DNA of 47,775 nucleotides, taken from positions 1 through 47,775 of the forward strand of contig CAYVHB010000024.1 in the NCBI GenBank assembly GCA_964450865.1. Reading direction: 5' to 3'. Below the pieces are notes generated by a model. That model had not been told where the DNA came from, made no database searches, and saw nothing but the letters and a program-made list of their open reading frames with translations. Both the position numbers and the translations under genes were made by a program. Positions 31,441 through 41,057 of the stretch are shown one piece after another. The stretch comes from CAYVHB01 sp964450865. GTDB taxonomy: Bacteria > Bacillota > Clostridia > Saccharofermentanales > UBA5734. The first letter of the stretch is position 1; every line of letters begins with the position of its first letter.

Positions 31441-31707
31441 ATCCGGTTTCTGGCATCTGGTATCTGGTATCTGGCATCTGGTATCTGGCATCTGGTATCT
31501 GGCATCTGGTATCTGGNNNNNNNNNNNNNNNNNNNNNNNNNNNNNNNNNNNNNNNNNNNNNNNNNNNNNNNNNNNNNNNNNNNNNNNNNNNNNNNNNNNN
31601 NNNNNNNNNNNNNNNNATCTGGTATCTGGCATCTGGTATCTGGCATCTGGTATCTGGCATCTGGTATCTGGTATCCGGCATCTTGTATCCGGCATCTGGC
31701 ATCTGGC
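31441..31707. repeat. Heptamer (TATCTGG/CATCTGG) tandem array between divergent surface-protein genes
   Basis: Alternating TATCTGG and CATCTGG units, mostly as a 14-base pair unit, run on both sides of the N gap; the units become degenerate (TATCCGG, TCTTGTATCC) after about 31670. At least 160 known bases are repeat, plus an unknown number in the gap. No stop codon occurs in any frame. It lies wholly in the 434-base gap between the divergent starts at 31402 and 31837. Spacers of a CRISPR are absent. Confidence 0.93.
31517..31616. other. Assembly gap of 100 N within the heptamer array
   Basis: Exactly 100 undetermined bases, the usual placeholder for a gap of unknown length. The true copy number of the repeat is therefore unknown, and contig order across this point relies on scaffolding. 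Confidence 0.97.
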
Positions 31708-31749
31708 GCCGGAGCATGGCACCAGATACCTGCTACTTACTATTATTAT

Positions 31750-31778
31750 CTCACATTTATCCTGATCAGCGGTATAAT
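31750..31778 (+). promoter_or_regulatory. Predicted promoter of the zinc-ribbon surface protein
   Basis: CTCACA (31750-31755) and a perfect TATAAT (31773-31778) are 17 bases apart, with the -10 box 59 bases before the start. It lies just past the heptamer array, so array length would change the distance to any upstream binding site. Confidence 0.5.
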
Positions 31779-31836
31779 ATTGATTAGACCGGCAGCCATC
31801 GAAAGCTTGGCAATCAGGCAGCGGGGGGAATCTGGC

Positions 31837-34740
31837 ATGGCTCGTACTTGTTTTCAATGTCATGAATGGATCGCTGATGATGCGAGATTCTGCACGTTTT
31901 GTGGTGCAGATCAGTCCCTGCCGCAGCCTGTCGACCAGGCTGACCTTTACTGTACGAATTGTGGTGCGGCCATTCCGGAGCGGAATCAATTCTGTACACA
32001 ATGTGGTGCGCCTGTTCACGAAGAGTCAGACATACCGCCGGCAGCTGTCGCAGCACCACCCCCGCCGCCACCCGTGTACACGGCCCCGCCGCCGGCGTTT
32101 GTGCCACCGTCACCCCGGCAGCCAGCTCCTCCACCCGGCCCCCGATCCACGAAAAAGTACTGGTTCATCGGTCTTGCCGGTTTCCTGGCCCTGCTGATCG
32201 CCATTTATGCGATCCTGCAAAGTGCCTGGTTTGACAGACTGCGCAATGGCCAGAATGGCACATCTGCCGGCACCACCACGGCCAGCGGCTGGGAACAAGG
32301 CAAAACGGCTGCCATTGATATCGTCTTCACCGATCAGGACTATACGGCCGCCGAACCGGTGACGGCAACCGTCAGCCCCGGACAGACAGCTGTCGAACTG
32401 ACCGTTACGACCCCGCCCGGCCAAACCGGCGGCTCTGGCGCGACTGGCCGCACCAGCCTCGTCGCTGTCGACTTCGGTACGGCCAATATCAGCGCAGACA
32501 GCACGCTATCAGTCCGGGCCCTGGCACCCAGAACGGATCGCCGGCTTGGCCTGACCGCGCAGCTGTACGACTTTTCGCTGAGTGCGGCCGGCAGCCAGAT
32601 AAGCGAATTTGCCACCACCGTCCAGATCACCCTGCCGTGTCCGGCCGAAGCTGATGAAATTGCCTATCTGCAATATTATCAGGCCGAGGACCAGGCCTGG
32701 CAGCTGATCCCCTGTACGCGCGACAACAGTGCCGGTACCATATCCTGCCAGATCAGCCATTTCAGCGGCATTGCTGTTTTTACGGCCGATGGTTCGACCC
32801 TGCACCAGATCCCTGGCAGTATTTTCTCCTATGTCGGTGATTATCAGGGGCCGACGACTCCTGTGATGGTCACTGACACCGACATGGATCGCTACCTGGC
32901 TACGATCAGCACCGATCAGCTGGCCAGGCTGCTGCGCTTTGCCAAGATCCCGGCCGATGACGAGATCGCGGCCGCTCTTGCCCTCGCCAACAACATCTCC
33001 TCCGGGGTTGATGTAGTGGTCGATACAGATATGGCCGCCACGAAGCTGAGCAAGATCCTGTCCGGCGAGACGATGGCCAGGGTCAATCCGGTCCTGACCA
33101 AATTCGGGGCGGCGCTGGTCATGGGCCGGATCTGCTACCAGCTCAACAAGGGTGTCAATCCCGCAACGGTTGTCAAGGACAACGCCTTCAACATTGTCGA
33201 ATCAGCATTTGGCCTGGCGGCCCTCTACACCGGCGCGGCGCCACTGGCGTTTGCCGCGACCGCCGTCTTTGTTTCCGGCGTAATCTATGACCAGATAAAA
33301 GAGCCCCTGGCCCCGTCAGCCTGGAATGAATATACCTACTACTATTACAATCGTAACGGCGTGCTCTTCAATACCGATACCCTGGAGGTGGGTGCCGAAT
33401 ATTATGCCCGGCCCAATGAGTTGCTCCTTGATGCCGGCGGTCCCAATACCGCCAGGGCCATCGACGCCATTTACAAGCAGCATGGCAAAGATCCCCAGGC
33501 CTTGAACCAGGCCCTGGCAGCGTTTATCAATGCTTATGTCGGGCGGTTCTGGCAAGATCCCAACATCCGGCATGATGTTTATTATCAGTCCATGCTGCTG
33601 AGCCTGGGGGCGGCGAATACAATGACGGCACCGGAAAAATATGACCCTCCCACGGATGCCGAAATCAAGGCCTGGCAGGCCAATTTCCGCCGCGAGCTGC
33701 TCGGCGCCCTGCAACCGGTTTTTAAAGCCTATATGCAAAGGACTTTCAACGACCTGAAGCAGGCCCTGCTGGACGATATCACGAAAAACATGCTGCCGCT
33801 GCTCAATACCATTGTGACCTTCGAAATCGTCGATCCGACGCCGGGCATAAAAACCTTTGACCAGTCTGTTTATGCAAAATATCCGGACTACACGATCATG
33901 TTCGGCGATCCGGTCTTCACGGGCTTTAATCCGGGCGGTCTTGACTATTCAAAGCCGGAGGATCATATTTTCAGGGCGCAGAAGAACAGCAACCAGGTTT
34001 ATGCCTGCAGTCTTTATGCTTACATGGCGCAGGGGATGCCGGATACGATTGACCTGATCCCGCAGGCAACCCGGCAGGAAATCATCACCGTGCCGTTCAA
34101 GCTGAGTCTGCCGGTGACTGTCATCACGCTGGAGGCGCGGCCGGCTGACGAATCGTCGGCAACGACCCGGCAGGCCAGAGGGGTCTGGCAGCTGCAGGCA
34201 ACCCGGCATAGTGACCTGCAGAAAATGATTGATTACAATGCACTTTCCAATCAGATCACGGTCAGTGGCTCAGAACAGAGCCTGACCATCACCAATAAGG
34301 AGCTGCACTACCAGAAATCCGTGACGGTCCGGCATCGCTTCACTGCGCCGCCGGCTGTCCTGGTCCCGGACGAAACGGCAACCGTCGATGTCGCCGCCGA
34401 GCTGCTGGCCAGCGATAAACTATTTGATTACTTTCAGGCCGGCACAGTCCTGCTGATGGATCTCAAGACCGCGTCGGATACGAGCTATGGCTGGGGTGGC
34501 TATGGCGAGAGTGGTGGAGCCTGGATCAGATACAGCTACAGTGGCGGAGCCTGGAGCGGTTATGATCATGGAGAACTGACCGCAGGCCTGACCAGCTCGC
34601 TCAATACGCTGACAATCAAGGCCCCACCCGCTCCGGCTGCCACGGATGGCTATGATACCTTTGTCATTACCTTGCGTGCGACCCAGAATGAGATCTTTTC
34701 CTATGACACATACTACATTTATCAATTCGTGCCACAATAA
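31837..34740 (+). CDS. Large membrane-anchored protein with two N-terminal zinc ribbons
   Basis: A 967-residue protein. Two zinc ribbons lie at the N-terminus (Cys5, 8, 19, 22 and Cys39, 42, 53, 56; CxxC pairs). They are followed by a Pro-rich linker (68-105), one helix (about 108-128) and a large outer region. The first outer module (about 155-330) is ZU5-like and ends ISHFSGIAVF, like the GYF protein at 6990-9287. Then comes a helical region of about 400 residues and C-terminal beta modules with Tyr/Gly-rich GWGGYGESGGAW. The ATG at 31837 follows a G-rich ribosome site (GGGGGGA). I do not recognise the central part. Probably senses or binds something at the surface; which way it signals is unknown. 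Confidence 0.8.
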   Translation: MARTCFQCHEWIADDARFCTFCGADQSLPQPVDQADLYCTNCGAAIPERNQFCTQCGAPVHEESDIPPAAVAAPPPPPPVYTAPPPAFVPPSPRQPAPPPGPRSTKKYWFIGLAGFLALLIAIYAILQSAWFDRLRNGQNGTSAGTTTASGWEQGKTAAIDIVFTDQDYTAAEPVTATVSPGQTAVELTVTTPPGQTGGSGATGRTSLVAVDFGTANISADSTLSVRALAPRTDRRLGLTAQLYDFSLSAAGSQISEFATTVQITLPCPAEADEIAYLQYYQAEDQAWQLIPCTRDNSAGTISCQISHFSGIAVFTADGSTLHQIPGSIFSYVGDYQGPTTPVMVTDTDMDRYLATISTDQLARLLRFAKIPADDEIAAALALANNISSGVDVVVDTDMAATKLSKILSGETMARVNPVLTKFGAALVMGRICYQLNKGVNPATVVKDNAFNIVESAFGLAALYTGAAPLAFAATAVFVSGVIYDQIKEPLAPSAWNEYTYYYYNRNGVLFNTDTLEVGAEYYARPNELLLDAGGPNTARAIDAIYKQHGKDPQALNQALAAFINAYVGRFWQDPNIRHDVYYQSMLLSLGAANTMTAPEKYDPPTDAEIKAWQANFRRELLGALQPVFKAYMQRTFNDLKQALLDDITKNMLPLLNTIVTFEIVDPTPGIKTFDQSVYAKYPDYTIMFGDPVFTGFNPGGLDYSKPEDHIFRAQKNSNQVYACSLYAYMAQGMPDTIDLIPQATRQEIITVPFKLSLPVTVITLEARPADESSATTRQARGVWQLQATRHSDLQKMIDYNALSNQITVSGSEQSLTITNKELHYQKSVTVRHRFTAPPAVLVPDETATVDVAAELLASDKLFDYFQAGTVLLMDLKTASDTSYGWGGYGESGGAWIRYSYSGGAWSGYDHGELTAGLTSSLNTLTIKAPPAPAATDGYDTFVITLRATQNEIFSYDTYYIYQFVPQ

Positions 34741-34883
34741 TCGTGCCTGGCATTGTACAACATGATTCGTGCGGGCCATTGGCCATCGTGCCATATCGCT
34801 GGCAATGAAGCACTGGGCCCTGGCAACTGCCCTGGCCATTGTAAAAAAACAAGAAAAGTGCAATTTTTGCATGTTGTTTTAGA

Positions 34884-34912
34884 TTCAATTTAGAAAGAAT
34901 TTCGTATATACT
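34884..34912 (+). promoter_or_regulatory. Predicted promoter upstream of the diguanylate cyclase gene
   Basis: TTCAAT and TATACT with a 17-base spacer, in an AT-rich island, 305 bases before the start. The leader (34913-35216) is long; I looked for a c-di-GMP riboswitch and did not recognise one. The stretch 34741-34860 has repeated (A/T)TCGTGCC and TGGCAA-like words but no gene. Confidence 0.35.
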
Positions 34913-35216
34913 GTTACCGGATTTATGAATCAGCCTGAAAAACCGGCAATTTCGCGAACAGCAGCTGCAGTTGTGGTGGCCCCGGTCCGTGACCTCCGGT
35001 GGCAGCACACAATTGCCAGCTGAATCGCCTGATATAACTGACCTTGGCATCAGCCGATTGACAGTATAGAGTCCAGCATGGATTTTTAAAGGACAGCCAG
35101 ACCTCAACAGAATTTGCCAGATGACCTCGTTCCTATGCTGTGATACGCGCCTCATTTATCCGGCCCTGATATCATTTCGATCCAGATTTAGGTGGCAGAA
35201 TCAATGGGGGTTTATC

Positions 35217-38117
35217 ATGCCAGAATTTGGAAATAACAATAACCAGGACCCGACTATAATCAAGAAGATCATGGAGTCTCATCAGATGAGTCCGGCCGCC
35301 TTTTCCCGGATGTCCATAGAAGAGCTGGCAGCAGAGATCAGTATCTATCACCAGGAGCTGATTTTTCAAAATGACGAGCTGATGCGCAAGAACCAGGAAC
35401 TCGAAAGCATCCGCAGCAGCCTGCAGGAATCCCAGGAACAGTACCAGGCTCTCTTTGACGAAGCGCCTGTCGGCTATATCATCCTTGACGAGAATGCCAG
35501 GATCCGGGCTGTCAACCAGGCCTGCCTGGCCTTGTTGCGTGGCGAGCCCCAGGCAAGCGATCCGGCCAGGCTGCTTGGCACCGACTTTACGGCCCTGGTC
35601 CATCCTGACGACCAGGATGCATTTTACTATAGCCTGCTGCACATCCAGCGGCAGGGCCACAGCACGATCAGCGAGCTCCGCCTGCTGGTCGGGGGCAAGA
35701 CCATCAGCGTGGCTTTCTTCAGCAATCGGCAGGTTGGTGATCAGAACAGCCCCTATACCATCCGGTCAGCCCTGATCGACCTGACAGCCAGCAAGCAGGC
35801 AGCTGTAGCGATGAATGAAATGGCCCGGCGCTATGACCTGGCCCTGGAAGGGGCCGAGGCCGGGATCTGGGACTACAACCTGATGACCGGCGCGGTATAT
35901 TATTCACCGCTTTACAAACGCATTCTCGGCTATGAGGACTGGGAATTTGCCAATCATTATGACAGCTGGAGAAATGCCTGGCATCCGGATGATGCCGTTA
36001 GAATCCAGCAGACCATGGATGATTATCTCCATGGCCGGACCGAAAAGTATGAATTGACGCACCGTCTGCGCCACAAGGACGGGACATACCGCTGGATCAA
36101 TGCCCGCGGTGGCGCCCTGGCTGATGCAACCGGCCGCAAGTATCGCTTTGTCGGCACGATCAGCGACGTCACCGACTTGATCCGTGACCGCAACCAGCTG
36201 GCCGAGCTGCAGCGTTTCTTCACGATCAGTCCCAACCTGAACGCGATTCTCGACCAGGATGGCACAATCCGGCAGTATAATCAGGCTTGGCTCGTCAGCC
36301 TTGGTTACTGTGATGCCGATATGCGGCAGATCTCACTGGAGCAGCTGATCCATCCGCAGGATCGCCAGATGGCAGTAGAAAAGGTAACCCAACTAGTCAA
36401 TAACAGCCCGATTGCCCCTATTACTGTTCGCTTCCAGGCCAGGGACGGCACGTACCGGCTGATTGAATGGTATTTGCAGTCAGCTGAAAACTGGATCTAT
36501 GCGACGGGCATTGACATAACAGACAAGGTCAGGATGCAGGCAATCGCGGACCAGCAGCAGAAGAAACTGCAAGAACGCAACCAGCTGATTGAAACGATCC
36601 TCGAGCATGCCCCGATGGCCATCTGGATGTCCGGGGACCAGCCCGCTTCTATCTTCATGAACCGCTTTGCCCAGGAACACTTCATGCTATCTGCCGCAGA
36701 AATGGCGGTCTGTCATCAGACAGACCTGGTGGCCGAGGCTGATCATGAACCGCAATACTTCGAAGAGACCGTTACGTTCACTGACCAGCAATTGCACACG
36801 CTGACAACAGTCAAGCAGCGTCTGGAGAATTCTGACGGACGGTTGATCGGCGTCCTGGGCCTGGGCCTTGATATAACAGAACGCAAACGGGCCGAAGCTG
36901 CACTGCGTGAGGAACGTGAACTCCTGCAAACCACGCTGAATGCCCTGCAGGAAGGCATCATTGTGACCGATATTAAGGGCGTCATCACCATGATGAACCC
37001 CCTGGCTTCGCGCTACACAGGCTGGAGCAAGGAGGAAGCTTGCGGCCAGCCGCTGTCCAGCGTGTTCCGCACCATCAATATCAAGACCAGGGAAGCCGGT
37101 CGCAACCCGGCCATGCTGGTACTCCAGCACGGCCAGAGCTTTGATTCCATCAGGAATATCAGCCTGATCAGCAGGGATGGCCTGGAAATTTACATCTCCG
37201 GCAATGCAATCGCCATCCATGATGAAACGGGCAGCATATCCGGGGTCGTGATCTCCTTCAAAGACGTAACGCGGGAATATGAACAGGAAAAGGAAATCGA
37301 AGGATTCCTCAATGTCAATCTGGACCTGCTCTGTGTCTCTAACCTGGATGGGCAATTCATCAAGGTCAACCAGAAGTTTGAAGAGGTACTCGGCTACACG
37401 ACCGCGGAAATCAGCTATCAGTATTTTACAGATTATATCCATCCGGAAGACATCCAGGCTACACAAGGCACGATGGAAGTCCTCGCCGGTGGTGGAACGA
37501 TTGCAGGCTTCGTTAATCGCTATCGCTGCAAGGACGGAACGTATAAGTACATCGAATGGCGCAGCCAGCCGGGCAGCGGCCGCTATATCTATTCATCGGC
37601 CCGGGATGTGACAGCCAGGACCGAGCGGGAAAATGAAATCCTCTACTTAAGCTATCATGATTCATTGACCGGTCTCCATAATCGCCGTTTTATGGTCGAG
37701 GAATTCAAGCGTCTCGATAATCCGGCCAACTTGCCAATCTCAATCATCATCGGTGATGTCAACCGGCTCAAGCTGGTCAATGATACACTCGGTCACGAAA
37801 AAGGGGATGAACTGCTGATCCTGGCCGCCCGGACGATCCAGGCCGGCTGCCGCCCTGGCGACCAGATCGCCCGCTGGGGGGGTGATGAATTTATCATTGG
37901 CCTGCCCCGAACGGGTGCTGACGAAGCTGCCCGGATCATCGCCAGGATCGAAACGCTGTGCCAGGGCCGGTTGATCGATTCATATCCGCTGAGCATTTCC
38001 CTTGGGTACGCAACGAAGACGTCCTCCGGGGAAACAATAAACGAGACACTGCGCCGCGCCGACACCTTGATGTACCAGAATAAACACAGCCAGCTGACGG
38101 AGTCCGAACAGCAATGA
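35217..38117 (+). CDS. Cytosolic multi-PAS diguanylate cyclase
   Basis: A 966-residue soluble signalling protein. After a coiled-coil-like start (IEELAAEISIYHQELIFQN) come about six PAS domains (near 75-190, 205-320, 330-445, 455-565, 570-690, 700-805), then a GGDEF domain (about 810-960). The catalytic motif GGDEF is intact at 888-892, preceded by RPGD with five residues between, the standard inhibitory I-site, so the enzyme should make c-di-GMP with product feedback. There is no membrane helix and no EAL domain. Several PAS modules have the PAS_3 pattern (HPDD, KDGTYRW), often binding haem, flavin or small molecules. The start at 35217 follows GGGGG; an upstream ATG at 35121 has no such site. 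Monocistronic. Confidence 0.9.
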   Translation: MPEFGNNNNQDPTIIKKIMESHQMSPAAFSRMSIEELAAEISIYHQELIFQNDELMRKNQELESIRSSLQESQEQYQALFDEAPVGYIILDENARIRAVNQACLALLRGEPQASDPARLLGTDFTALVHPDDQDAFYYSLLHIQRQGHSTISELRLLVGGKTISVAFFSNRQVGDQNSPYTIRSALIDLTASKQAAVAMNEMARRYDLALEGAEAGIWDYNLMTGAVYYSPLYKRILGYEDWEFANHYDSWRNAWHPDDAVRIQQTMDDYLHGRTEKYELTHRLRHKDGTYRWINARGGALADATGRKYRFVGTISDVTDLIRDRNQLAELQRFFTISPNLNAILDQDGTIRQYNQAWLVSLGYCDADMRQISLEQLIHPQDRQMAVEKVTQLVNNSPIAPITVRFQARDGTYRLIEWYLQSAENWIYATGIDITDKVRMQAIADQQQKKLQERNQLIETILEHAPMAIWMSGDQPASIFMNRFAQEHFMLSAAEMAVCHQTDLVAEADHEPQYFEETVTFTDQQLHTLTTVKQRLENSDGRLIGVLGLGLDITERKRAEAALREERELLQTTLNALQEGIIVTDIKGVITMMNPLASRYTGWSKEEACGQPLSSVFRTINIKTREAGRNPAMLVLQHGQSFDSIRNISLISRDGLEIYISGNAIAIHDETGSISGVVISFKDVTREYEQEKEIEGFLNVNLDLLCVSNLDGQFIKVNQKFEEVLGYTTAEISYQYFTDYIHPEDIQATQGTMEVLAGGGTIAGFVNRYRCKDGTYKYIEWRSQPGSGRYIYSSARDVTARTERENEILYLSYHDSLTGLHNRRFMVEEFKRLDNPANLPISIIIGDVNRLKLVNDTLGHEKGDELLILAARTIQAGCRPGDQIARWGGDEFIIGLPRTGADEAARIIARIETLCQGRLIDSYPLSISLGYATKTSSGETINETLRRADTLMYQNKHSQLTESEQQ

Positions 38118-38176
38118 ACCAGCCGGGCCCGGCGTGATATTTTTTGCCAGAACAGACATAATCAGCTGACGGAGTC
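38075..38176. repeat. 30-base duplication of the diguanylate cyclase 3' end
   Basis: 38075-38104 (coding YQNKHSQLTES) is repeated at 38147-38176 after the stop, 25 of 30 bases the same. All five differences are transitions, and the copy would read CQNRHNQLTES, so it looks like a decayed coding remnant, from this gene or a related GGDEF gene. The rest of 38118-38309 has no gene. Confidence 0.8.
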
Positions 38177-38309
38177 ATCCTTCGCGCAGCCAGTCCTGAA
38201 CGGCGGCAGGAGCAATCAGGGGCCTTGACTGATTCTGGACGCTTTGCGCGATGCGGTTCCTGTATCATCGGTGAATGAACGGGGATCTTCAGGGATTCGG
38301 AGGTACAGT

Positions 38310-41057
38310 ATGGCCCGGCAAACAGCAACCTCGCGATATGTGTTGCCAGACTACTGGAGCCGCGATCCGGCCAGTCTGCTGAATGAACTGGGCAGTACAC
38401 CGGATGGCCTGGGCCAGGCTGCAGCCAGTGAACGGCTTGACCAGGCTGGTCCCAATCTGATCAGGCCACATCGTCGCGAGACGGCGCTGCGTTCCTATCT
38501 GTCCCAGCTGATGAGCCCGCTGGTCCTGATCCTGGTTTTTGCGGCGCTCGTGTCGGCGATTGCCAGTGAGTGGACGGATACGATCATCGTGATCACTATT
38601 GTCCTCGCCAGTTCGACCCTTGGCTTTATCCAGGAATATTCAGCAGGCAAAGCCGTGGAGAAATTGCGGGCCCAGGTCACGATCAAGGCCAGCGTCCTGC
38701 GCGATGGTCAGCCGGCACTGATCCGATCCGACGAGATTGTGCCCGGTGATGTCGTCCTGCTGGCAGCCGGCAGCCTGATTCCTGCTGACGGCGTTGTTCT
38801 GGAGGCCAATCACTTCTTTGTCAATCAGGGTATTTTCACCGGTGAAAGTTTCCCGGTCGAGAAAAGAGCCGGGCCGGTGGCGGTACAGGCTGACCTGCCG
38901 GGCCGGACCAATGTCGTGCTGACTGGTACGAATGTGCGCAGCGGCACGGCACGGGTGCTGATCGTCCAGACCGGCCCAGGCACGGAATTTGGCCGGATCG
39001 CGGAACGCCTGACCCTGCGGCCGCCCATGACCGAATTTGAACATGGGATTCACCAGTTTGGCAATCTGCTCACCCGGATCATGCTGGTCCTGGTGGCGCT
39101 CGTCTATGTCATCAATACCATTCTGGCCAGGCCGGCCATCGATTCGCTGCTGTTTGCCATCGCCCTGGCCGTCGGCCTGGCGCCTGAACTGCTGCCGGCG
39201 ATCATCAGCATCAGCCTGGCCAAAGGCGCCCAGGACATGGCCCGCTGCGGGGTCATTGTCCGCCGCCTGAATTCGATCGAGAATCTGGGCAGCATGGATA
39301 CGCTCTGCACGGACAAGACCGGTACGATTACCGAGGGCATCGTCCACCTCGAAGGCGCCTATGATTGGCATGGCCAGCCATCGCCGGTCACCCTGCAATG
39401 GGCTTATCTGAATGCCGCCCTGCAGACCGGCTTAAGCAATCCGCTCGACGAGGCAATCCTCGCCCGGTCTTTGCAGAATCCTGGCCAGGATAGCCAGTCA
39501 TCGGAAGACCGCGCACCGGGTACCAGCTTGCCGGGCGATCAGCGGCCTGAAGTCCGGATAACCGATGCCCACATACCCGGAACCCGGGCTCCGGGCGATC
39601 AGCGATGCGCAAACCGGCTATTAGCCGGCCAGCCATTCCCCGATCTCGCCGCCTTCACCAAATTGGGGGAAATTCCCTATGATTTCGTGCGCAAACGCCT
39701 GAGCGTGGTCGTGGCCACCGATTCGGATCCGCAGTCTTCACCGCTGCTGATTACCAAGGGCGCGCTCGAAAATATCCTGGCCGTGTGCAATTATGTCAAC
39801 ATTGATTACGGCCATAATGGTGACATCTTTACCGGCAATACCGAACCCCTGGGTCCCGCTCACAAGGCGGCGATTGAGGCTCATTACACAACCTGGAGCG
39901 AGCAGGGCTATCGCGTACTCGGCGTGGCGGTCCGCCGCATCGCACGCCGGGCAGCCTACGCCGTCGAAACAGACGAGTGTGCGATGATTTTCATGGGTTT
40001 CCTGTTGTTTTTCGACCCGCCGCGCGCTGATGCGCGCCAGACTATCGACGCGCTGGCCCAGCAGGGCGTACAGGTCAAAATCATCACCGGTGATAATCAT
40101 CTGGTGGCCCGGCATGTCGCCCAGACCCTGGGGCTGCCCGCTGACAGCATCTTGCCCGCCAGTCAGTTGCACGAGCTGAACGACGAGGCGCTGTGGCATC
40201 TGGCTGAGCGCATCTCGATCTTTGCCGAGGTCGACCCCAACCAGAAGGAGCGCATTATCCTTGCCTTGCGCAAGATGGGCCATGTGGTGGGTTATATGGG
40301 TGATGGTATCAACGACGCCCCGGCCCTGCATGCCGCCGATATCGGCATCTCGGTTGACCATGCCGTGGACGTGGCCAAGGAAGCAGCGGACTTTGTGCTG
40401 CAGCGCCATGACCTGGGCGTCCTGCTGGCCGGTATCCGGGAAGGCCGGCGGACCTTTGCCAATACAACCAAGTACATCTTTACCACGACCAGTGCCAATT
40501 TCGGCAACATGGTCAGCATGGCCGGCGCGTCGCTGTTCCTGCCCTTCCTGCCGCTGCTGGCCAAGCAGATCCTGCTGAATAATTTTCTCTCGGATTTCCC
40601 GGCTGTCGGCATCTCCAGCGACCGGGTCGATGATGAGATGATCCGCAGGCCGCGCAAGTGGAATATCCGTTTCATCCGCAATTTCATGATTATCTTTGGC
40701 CTGGTCAGCTCGATTTTTGACTATGCCACATTCGGCCTGCTGCTGTATGTCGTTCGCGCGACCGAGCAGCAATTCCAGACCGGCTGGTTTATCGAGTCTT
40801 TACTGACCGAACTGGTCATCGCCCTCGTCGTGCGCACCCGGCTGCCGTTTTACCGCAGCCGGCCCGGCAAATTGCTGTGGATCGTCACCCTCGTTGTCGG
40901 GATCGCAACCCTGGCTATTCCCTACCTGCCGCTCGGTTCGCTCTTTGGCTTTACACCCCTGCCGGCCTGGGTCCTGCTGTCACTCATCGCCATGACCGGA
41001 CTGTACGTCATGGCCGCCGAGATTGCCAAGAAATTTTTCTATGCCCATGCGAAATGA
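38310..41057 (+). CDS. Magnesium-transporting P-type ATPase (P3B, MgtA-like)
   Basis: A 915-residue P-type ATPase that should bring Mg2+ into the cell. Motifs are TGES (177-180), phosphorylated Asp335 in DKTGT, TGDN (593-596) and GDGIND (664-669). Ten helices are visible, with AVGLAPELLPAII matching the P3B helix-4 pattern and QTGLSNPLDEAIL the P3B nucleotide domain. An extra stretch of about 45 residues (about 395-440) with two PGDQR repeats is inserted in the nucleotide domain, absent from the MgtA sequences I know. The ATG follows GGAGG by 6 bases. No Mg2+ riboswitch was recognised upstream. It follows the diguanylate cyclase with its own leader. Confidence 0.93.
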   Translation: MARQTATSRYVLPDYWSRDPASLLNELGSTPDGLGQAAASERLDQAGPNLIRPHRRETALRSYLSQLMSPLVLILVFAALVSAIASEWTDTIIVITIVLASSTLGFIQEYSAGKAVEKLRAQVTIKASVLRDGQPALIRSDEIVPGDVVLLAAGSLIPADGVVLEANHFFVNQGIFTGESFPVEKRAGPVAVQADLPGRTNVVLTGTNVRSGTARVLIVQTGPGTEFGRIAERLTLRPPMTEFEHGIHQFGNLLTRIMLVLVALVYVINTILARPAIDSLLFAIALAVGLAPELLPAIISISLAKGAQDMARCGVIVRRLNSIENLGSMDTLCTDKTGTITEGIVHLEGAYDWHGQPSPVTLQWAYLNAALQTGLSNPLDEAILARSLQNPGQDSQSSEDRAPGTSLPGDQRPEVRITDAHIPGTRAPGDQRCANRLLAGQPFPDLAAFTKLGEIPYDFVRKRLSVVVATDSDPQSSPLLITKGALENILAVCNYVNIDYGHNGDIFTGNTEPLGPAHKAAIEAHYTTWSEQGYRVLGVAVRRIARRAAYAVETDECAMIFMGFLLFFDPPRADARQTIDALAQQGVQVKIITGDNHLVARHVAQTLGLPADSILPASQLHELNDEALWHLAERISIFAEVDPNQKERIILALRKMGHVVGYMGDGINDAPALHAADIGISVDHAVDVAKEAADFVLQRHDLGVLLAGIREGRRTFANTTKYIFTTTSANFGNMVSMAGASLFLPFLPLLAKQILLNNFLSDFPAVGISSDRVDDEMIRRPRKWNIRFIRNFMIIFGLVSSIFDYATFGLLLYVVRATEQQFQTGWFIESLLTELVIALVVRTRLPFYRSRPGKLLWIVTLVVGIATLAIPYLPLGSLFGFTPLPAWVLLSLIAMTGLYVMAAEIAKKFFYAHAK
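39531..39604. repeat. 60-base-spaced repeat inside the P-type ATPase insertion
   Basis: CCGGGCGATCAGCG occurs at 39531-39544 and 39591-39604, exactly 60 bases apart, with similar PGT/PGDQR-coding sequence before each copy. It adds two 20-residue units to the nucleotide domain without breaking the frame. Confidence 0.8.

Noticed and set aside
31441..31707. CRISPR array
   Set aside because: Units are 7/14 bases with no unique spacers, and no cas gene is in the window.
31438..31836. N-terminal extension of the zinc-ribbon protein through the heptamer array
   Set aside because: The array is open in every frame by composition; the ATG at 31837 has its own ribosome site and begins exactly at the zinc ribbon.
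34913..35216. c-di-GMP riboswitch in the long leader of the diguanylate cyclase gene
   Set aside because: I looked for the conserved GEMM-type core and its paired receptor sequences and did not find them.
38118..38309. Mg2+ riboswitch (M-box) upstream of the Mg2+ P-ATPase
   Set aside because: The gap is short, largely taken by the duplicated cyclase tail, and shows none of the M-box conserved blocks.
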